Positions 6,327 to 7,974 of a DNA stretch of 7,974 bases are shown piece by piece; position 1 is the stretch's first letter; every line of letters starts with the position of its first letter. The position numbers and the translations under genes are program-made. The stretch is from an uncultured Bacteroides sp. GTDB taxonomy: Bacteria > Bacteroidota > Bacteroidia > Bacteroidales > Bacteroidaceae. The stretch spans positions 1 to 7,974 of the forward strand of contig USSR01000301.1 of the NCBI GenBank assembly GCA_900557355.1. The letters run 5' to 3'. Below the pieces are notes generated by a model. The model searched no databases, was not told the origin of the DNA, and saw only the letters and a program-made list of their open reading frames with translations.

Positions 6327-6364
6327 AACCGCTATAATGTCAAGTTGTAGCGGTTTCTTTTTTT
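6327..6364 (+). terminator. Intrinsic terminator of the DUF1643-lipoprotein-MORN operon
   Basis: AACCGCTATAA (6327-6337) pairs with TTGTAGCGGTT (6345-6355) to give an 11-bp stem with one T-G wobble and a seven-base loop. TC and seven T follow (6356-6364). It lies 62 nt after the stop of the MORN-like gene. A weaker AT-only inverted repeat (ATGTAAT 6280-6286 and ATTACAT 6304-6310) lies between and probably has no separate role. Confidence 0.9.
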
Positions 6365-6371
6365 CGAGAGT

Positions 6372-6421
6372 TACGTCGTAAAATGACGTATATGTCTTAG
6401 TTACTTTGCTCACACTAAGAC
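6372..6421. promoter_or_regulatory. Leader of the DnaB-like gene: two inverted repeats and a promoter-like element
   Basis: TACGTC (6372-6377) and GACGTA (6385-6390) are perfect inverted arms 7 nt apart. GTCTTAG (6394-6400) and CTAAGAC (6415-6421) are perfect 7-bp arms 14 nt apart. The second pair encloses TTACTTTG (6401-6408), a 7-of-8 match to the Bacteroides -7 element TAnnTTTG. No TTTG is found at the proper -33 distance; the first repeat occupies that place instead, so an activator or repressor is likely to act here. The start would fall near 6415, about 24 nt before the ATG at 6439. Confidence 0.5.
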
Positions 6422-6438
6422 TAAATAAGAAAAAGAAT

Positions 6439-7293
6439 ATGAAAAAATTGGGTATATTCAAATATGAGTATGTAGGTGAGAGAGCCATACAATCCGGTTT
6501 CACTGAATTGGATAAAATTACATTCGGATGGAAAAAAGGAGAATTAATTGTGATTGGTGGACGCCCAGCAATGGGAAAAACAGCATTAGCAATATCCTTG
6601 GTGAGAAATATCGCCATCCTTAATAGAACCCCTATTGTTTACTTTAGCCTCGAAATGTCCACTGTTCAATTCATGAATCGTTTTTTATCAAATGTAAGCA
6701 ACGTGGAAATAAATCATGCAGAATTGTATAGTGAGAAAGAACAAGCCTTATTGGATGATGCAGAAAAAATTATAGAAGATGCACCTATCTTTCTGGATGA
6801 TACACCAGCGTTATCTATACAAGAACTTCGCACTAAGGCATCTCGCCTTGTACGAGAACATCAAGTTAAGCTAATTATCATTGACTATCTCCAACTGATG
6901 AATACAAGTGGCATGAGTTATAGCAATCGTGAAGAAGAGGTTAGCGTAATTACTCGTTCGCTCAAAGCATTGGCTATGGAATTGAATATTCCTATTATAG
7001 CTTTCTCACAGTTAAATCGTGGTAAAGAATCACGTGAAGGCATTGAGGGAAAACGTCCTCAATTAAGTGATCTACGAGAATCCAGAACTATTGAGCAAGA
7101 TGCAGATATGATTTGCTTTATCCATCGTCCCGAATATTACAAAATATACCAAGATGAAAAAGAAAATGATTTGCACGGTATGGCTGAAATCATAGTTGCT
7201 AAAAATCGTAATGGAAAGACGGGAAATACTTTATTAAAATTTTCCAGTCAATTTGCACGTTTTGATAACATAGCTGATAACATAATCCATTAG
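6439..7293 (+). CDS. Standalone DnaB-type RecA-fold ATPase (helicase C-terminal domain only)
   Basis: This 284-residue protein is the C-terminal motor domain of the DnaB replicative helicase family. It shows QSGFTELDKITFGWKKGEL (18-36), Walker A GRPAMGKT (41-48), FSLEM (69-73), Walker B IIIDYLQLM (146-154), AFSQLNR (188-194), and DLRESRTIEQDAD (211-223), where DnaB usually has ESGAIEQDAD. HRPEYYKIYQ and AKNRNGKTG (254-262), with the arginine-finger hairpin, complete it. A full DnaB is roughly 450-500 residues or more; here the N-terminal collar domain and linker are absent and the reading begins directly at the motor domain. The ATG at 6439 is chosen because it follows an A-rich leader; an upstream TTG (6406) lies inside the promoter-like element. 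It probably binds single-stranded DNA or acts as an ATP-driven partner to the next gene. The intact motifs argue against a decayed fragment. Confidence 0.85.
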   Translation: MKKLGIFKYEYVGERAIQSGFTELDKITFGWKKGELIVIGGRPAMGKTALAISLVRNIAILNRTPIVYFSLEMSTVQFMNRFLSNVSNVEINHAELYSEKEQALLDDAEKIIEDAPIFLDDTPALSIQELRTKASRLVREHQVKLIIIDYLQLMNTSGMSYSNREEEVSVITRSLKALAMELNIPIIAFSQLNRGKESREGIEGKRPQLSDLRESRTIEQDADMICFIHRPEYYKIYQDEKENDLHGMAEIIVAKNRNGKTGNTLLKFSSQFARFDNIADNIIH

Positions 7294-7306
7294 AAAGAAA
7301 GCTACA

Positions 7307-7624
7307 ATGAGAGTAAAGTCTTTTAAGTTTAAGGTTATTAGAGATAGTGAAAGTATAATCTTGTCACTAAACTTCTCTGATTTGTCTATTGAGGTTATTC
7401 GCCAATTAATTAGTAACTCTATCAAATTGGAAGCAAACAAAGAGTGTAAATTACTATTTATTGGGAATATAGACTGCAAATTAGAATTAGAGGATATATA
7501 TAACCTTGCTAGCTTTATACAATCAATTGTAGGTAAAGCATTAGTTTGGGATATTATAAATGAAGCACCCAAGAATGATGAACCGGAAGATTTGGCAGGC
7601 TACTTAATTATAGCACCCAATTAA
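7307..7624 (+). CDS. Hypothetical protein, probable operon partner of the DnaB-like ATPase
   Basis: I do not recognise this 105-residue protein. It starts with basic strands (MRVKSFKFKVIRD) and then alternates strand and helix: ILSLNFSDLSIEVIRQLISN, a strand CKLLFIGNID (47-56), a helix LEDIYNLASFIQSIVG, and an acidic tail (NEAPKNDEPEDLAG). It has no signal peptide, membrane segment, metal motif or HTH. It begins 13 nt after the stop of the DnaB-like gene with AGAAAGAAAG before the ATG, so both are probably translated from one mRNA. Codon use and base composition resemble the neighbours. A small adaptor or regulator of the ATPase is possible, but that rests only on position. A strand-antisense frame covers much of it and is a shadow. 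Confidence 0.7.
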   Translation: MRVKSFKFKVIRDSESIILSLNFSDLSIEVIRQLISNSIKLEANKECKLLFIGNIDCKLELEDIYNLASFIQSIVGKALVWDIINEAPKNDEPEDLAGYLIIAPN

Positions 7625-7658
7625 ACCACATTAGTTATGGTCTCTTAGCTGGTCTTCC

Positions 7659-7692
7659 ATAGAAGAGGGGGTACACAATCCCCTCAATCTAT
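7659..7692 (+). terminator. Weak hairpin after the DnaB-like operon, possible terminator
   Basis: ATAGA (7659-7663) and GAGGGG (7665-7670) pair with CCCCTC (7680-7685) and TCTAT (7688-7692), with a small internal loop and a nine-base terminal loop. It lies 34 nt after the stop of the last gene. Only a mixed T-rich tail (ATTTCTTC) follows, so termination may be partial. Confidence 0.45.
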
Positions 7693-7847
7693 ATTTCTTC
7701 ATATAAATCACATATAATAGAAAGAACACTTAAGGACTACGAGATTCTTGAATGGCAAATCACTTTAAATCATTTGTGCTTCTGCTGTAAACTGAATCCT
7801 AAAAATAATCAAAAGATATATTGGAAAATATTCTCGAATTTTCAAGT
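7693..7847. other. Gene-free AT-rich spacer before the tRNA
   Basis: No credible coding frame was seen on either strand. A bulged inverted repeat, TTGGAAAAT (7821-7829) with ATTTTCAA (7838-7845), lies at its right side. It has no T-run and could be a protein-binding or structural element. The remainder shows nothing recognisable. Confidence 0.4.
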
Positions 7848-7867
7848 GGTCCCCGAAACGGTCTCCG
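7848..7867. repeat. Pair of 8-bp direct repeats GGTCyCCG
   Basis: GGTCCCCG (7848-7855) and GGTCTCCG (7860-7867) differ at one base and are 12 bp apart start to start. They stand out by GC content from AT-rich surroundings and lie just beyond the tRNA terminator. Spaced short direct repeats next to a tRNA resemble integrase arm-binding sites, but this is inference. Confidence 0.45.
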
Positions 7868-7868
7868 T

Positions 7869-7908
7869 AAAAAATAAGCCCTCGAAAGTGCTTGACTTTC
7901 AAGGGCTT
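7869..7908 (-). terminator. Intrinsic terminator of the tRNA-Cys transcript
   Basis: AAGCCCT (7876-7882) plus GAAAGT (7884-7889) pair with ACTTTC (7895-7900) plus AGGGCTT (7902-7908): 13 base pairs with one C-A mismatch and a five-base loop. On the - strand the stem is followed by A and six T (7874-7869). It begins 14 nt after the tRNA 3' end. No T-run exists on the + strand side, so it serves the leftward transcript. Confidence 0.85.
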
Positions 7909-7922
7909 TAAAGTGATAGTTG

Positions 7923-7974
7923 AGGTTCCTGGCGGATTCGAACCGCCGTACACGGTTTTGCAGACCGCTGACTA
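7923..7974 (-). tRNA. tRNA-Cys(GCA), 3' part; 5' part lies beyond the window
   Basis: On the - strand, 52 nt of a tRNA are visible: the end of the D arm, the anticodon stem GCGGT/ACCGT (one G-U pair) with loop CTGCAAA, the T arm GGCGG-TTCGAAT-CCGCC (7947-7931), and the acceptor strand AGGAACC with discriminator T at 7923. The anticodon GCA (7961-7959) reads cysteine codons, and U73 is the known identity base of tRNA-Cys. No CCA is encoded; the next bases are CAA. About 20 nt of the 5' side are missing because the window stops. Confidence 0.95.

Noticed and set aside
6406..6438. Upstream TTG start for the DnaB-like protein
   Set aside because: It lies in the promoter-like element between the inverted-repeat arms and adds a non-conserved stretch; ATG at 6439 is better.
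6439..7293. The chromosomal replicative helicase gene dnaB
   Set aside because: The N-terminal domain and linker are missing and the gene has its own leader, so it is not the housekeeping helicase.
7765..7953. Minus-strand reading frame of 62 codons across the tRNA
   Set aside because: Its start lies within the tRNA-Cys gene and the frame runs through the tRNA terminator; the GGSNPP start is the typical translation of a tRNA T arm.
1..7974. CRISPR array, insertion sequence or transposase
   Set aside because: No regularly spaced repeats, no terminal inverted repeats with target duplication and no recombinase motif were found on either strand.

Overview
The window looks like Bacteroidales DNA, most likely Bacteroides or a close relative. 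It is AT-rich and has a textbook Bacteroides-type promoter (TTTG, 19 nt, TAnnTTTG) at 2726-2756. Starts are ATG in A-rich leaders without strong Shine-Dalgarno sequences. A lipoprotein carries an acidic stretch after its lipid-anchored Cys, and a DnaB-type RecA domain reads like Bacteroidetes DnaB. The window seems to be an accessory or variable chromosomal segment. It ends on the right inside a tRNA-Cys gene transcribed leftward.

Region 1 (1-2390, + strand): the possible tail of an upstream gene (to 88), an MPPED-type metallophosphoesterase (115-675), a WYL-domain transcriptional regulator (732-1634) and a second, PPP-like metallophosphoesterase (1640-2335). An intrinsic terminator closes the set (2356-2389). 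Two phosphoesterases of different subfamilies flank one ligand-sensing regulator, and a perfect palindrome (685-699) lies before the regulator gene.

Region 2 (2390-6364): a small XRE-type repressor (2475-2708, - strand) is divergent from a + strand operon. The operon holds a DUF1643 protein (2794-3435), a lipoprotein gene split by a one-base frameshift in a T5 tract (3440-4715), and a secreted protein with MORN_2-like repeats and a helical C-terminal half (4756-6264). The operon promoter is clear, and a near-perfect 19-bp inverted repeat sits at its predicted transcription start, a likely repressor operator. A strong terminator (6327-6364) ends the unit.

Region 3 (6365-7700): a standalone DnaB C-terminal (RecA-fold) ATPase without the DnaB N-terminal domain (6439-7293) is followed 13 nt later by a 105-residue protein of unknown function (7307-7624). 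Their leader contains two successive inverted repeats around a promoter-like element. A weak hairpin follows.

Region 4 (7625-7974): about 300 nt without a gene, then the 3' part of tRNA-Cys(GCA) on the - strand with its intrinsic terminator. Just beyond the terminator is a pair of 8-bp near-identical direct repeats. tRNA 3' ends are frequent integration sites, so this could be the edge of an integrated element, but no integrase and no duplicate of the tRNA end are present here.

The most interesting items are the phosphoesterase-WYL-phosphoesterase operon, the XRE-controlled operon that mixes a cytoplasmic and two exported proteins, and the RecA-only DnaB homologue with its small partner. None can be assigned to a described system from sequence alone.
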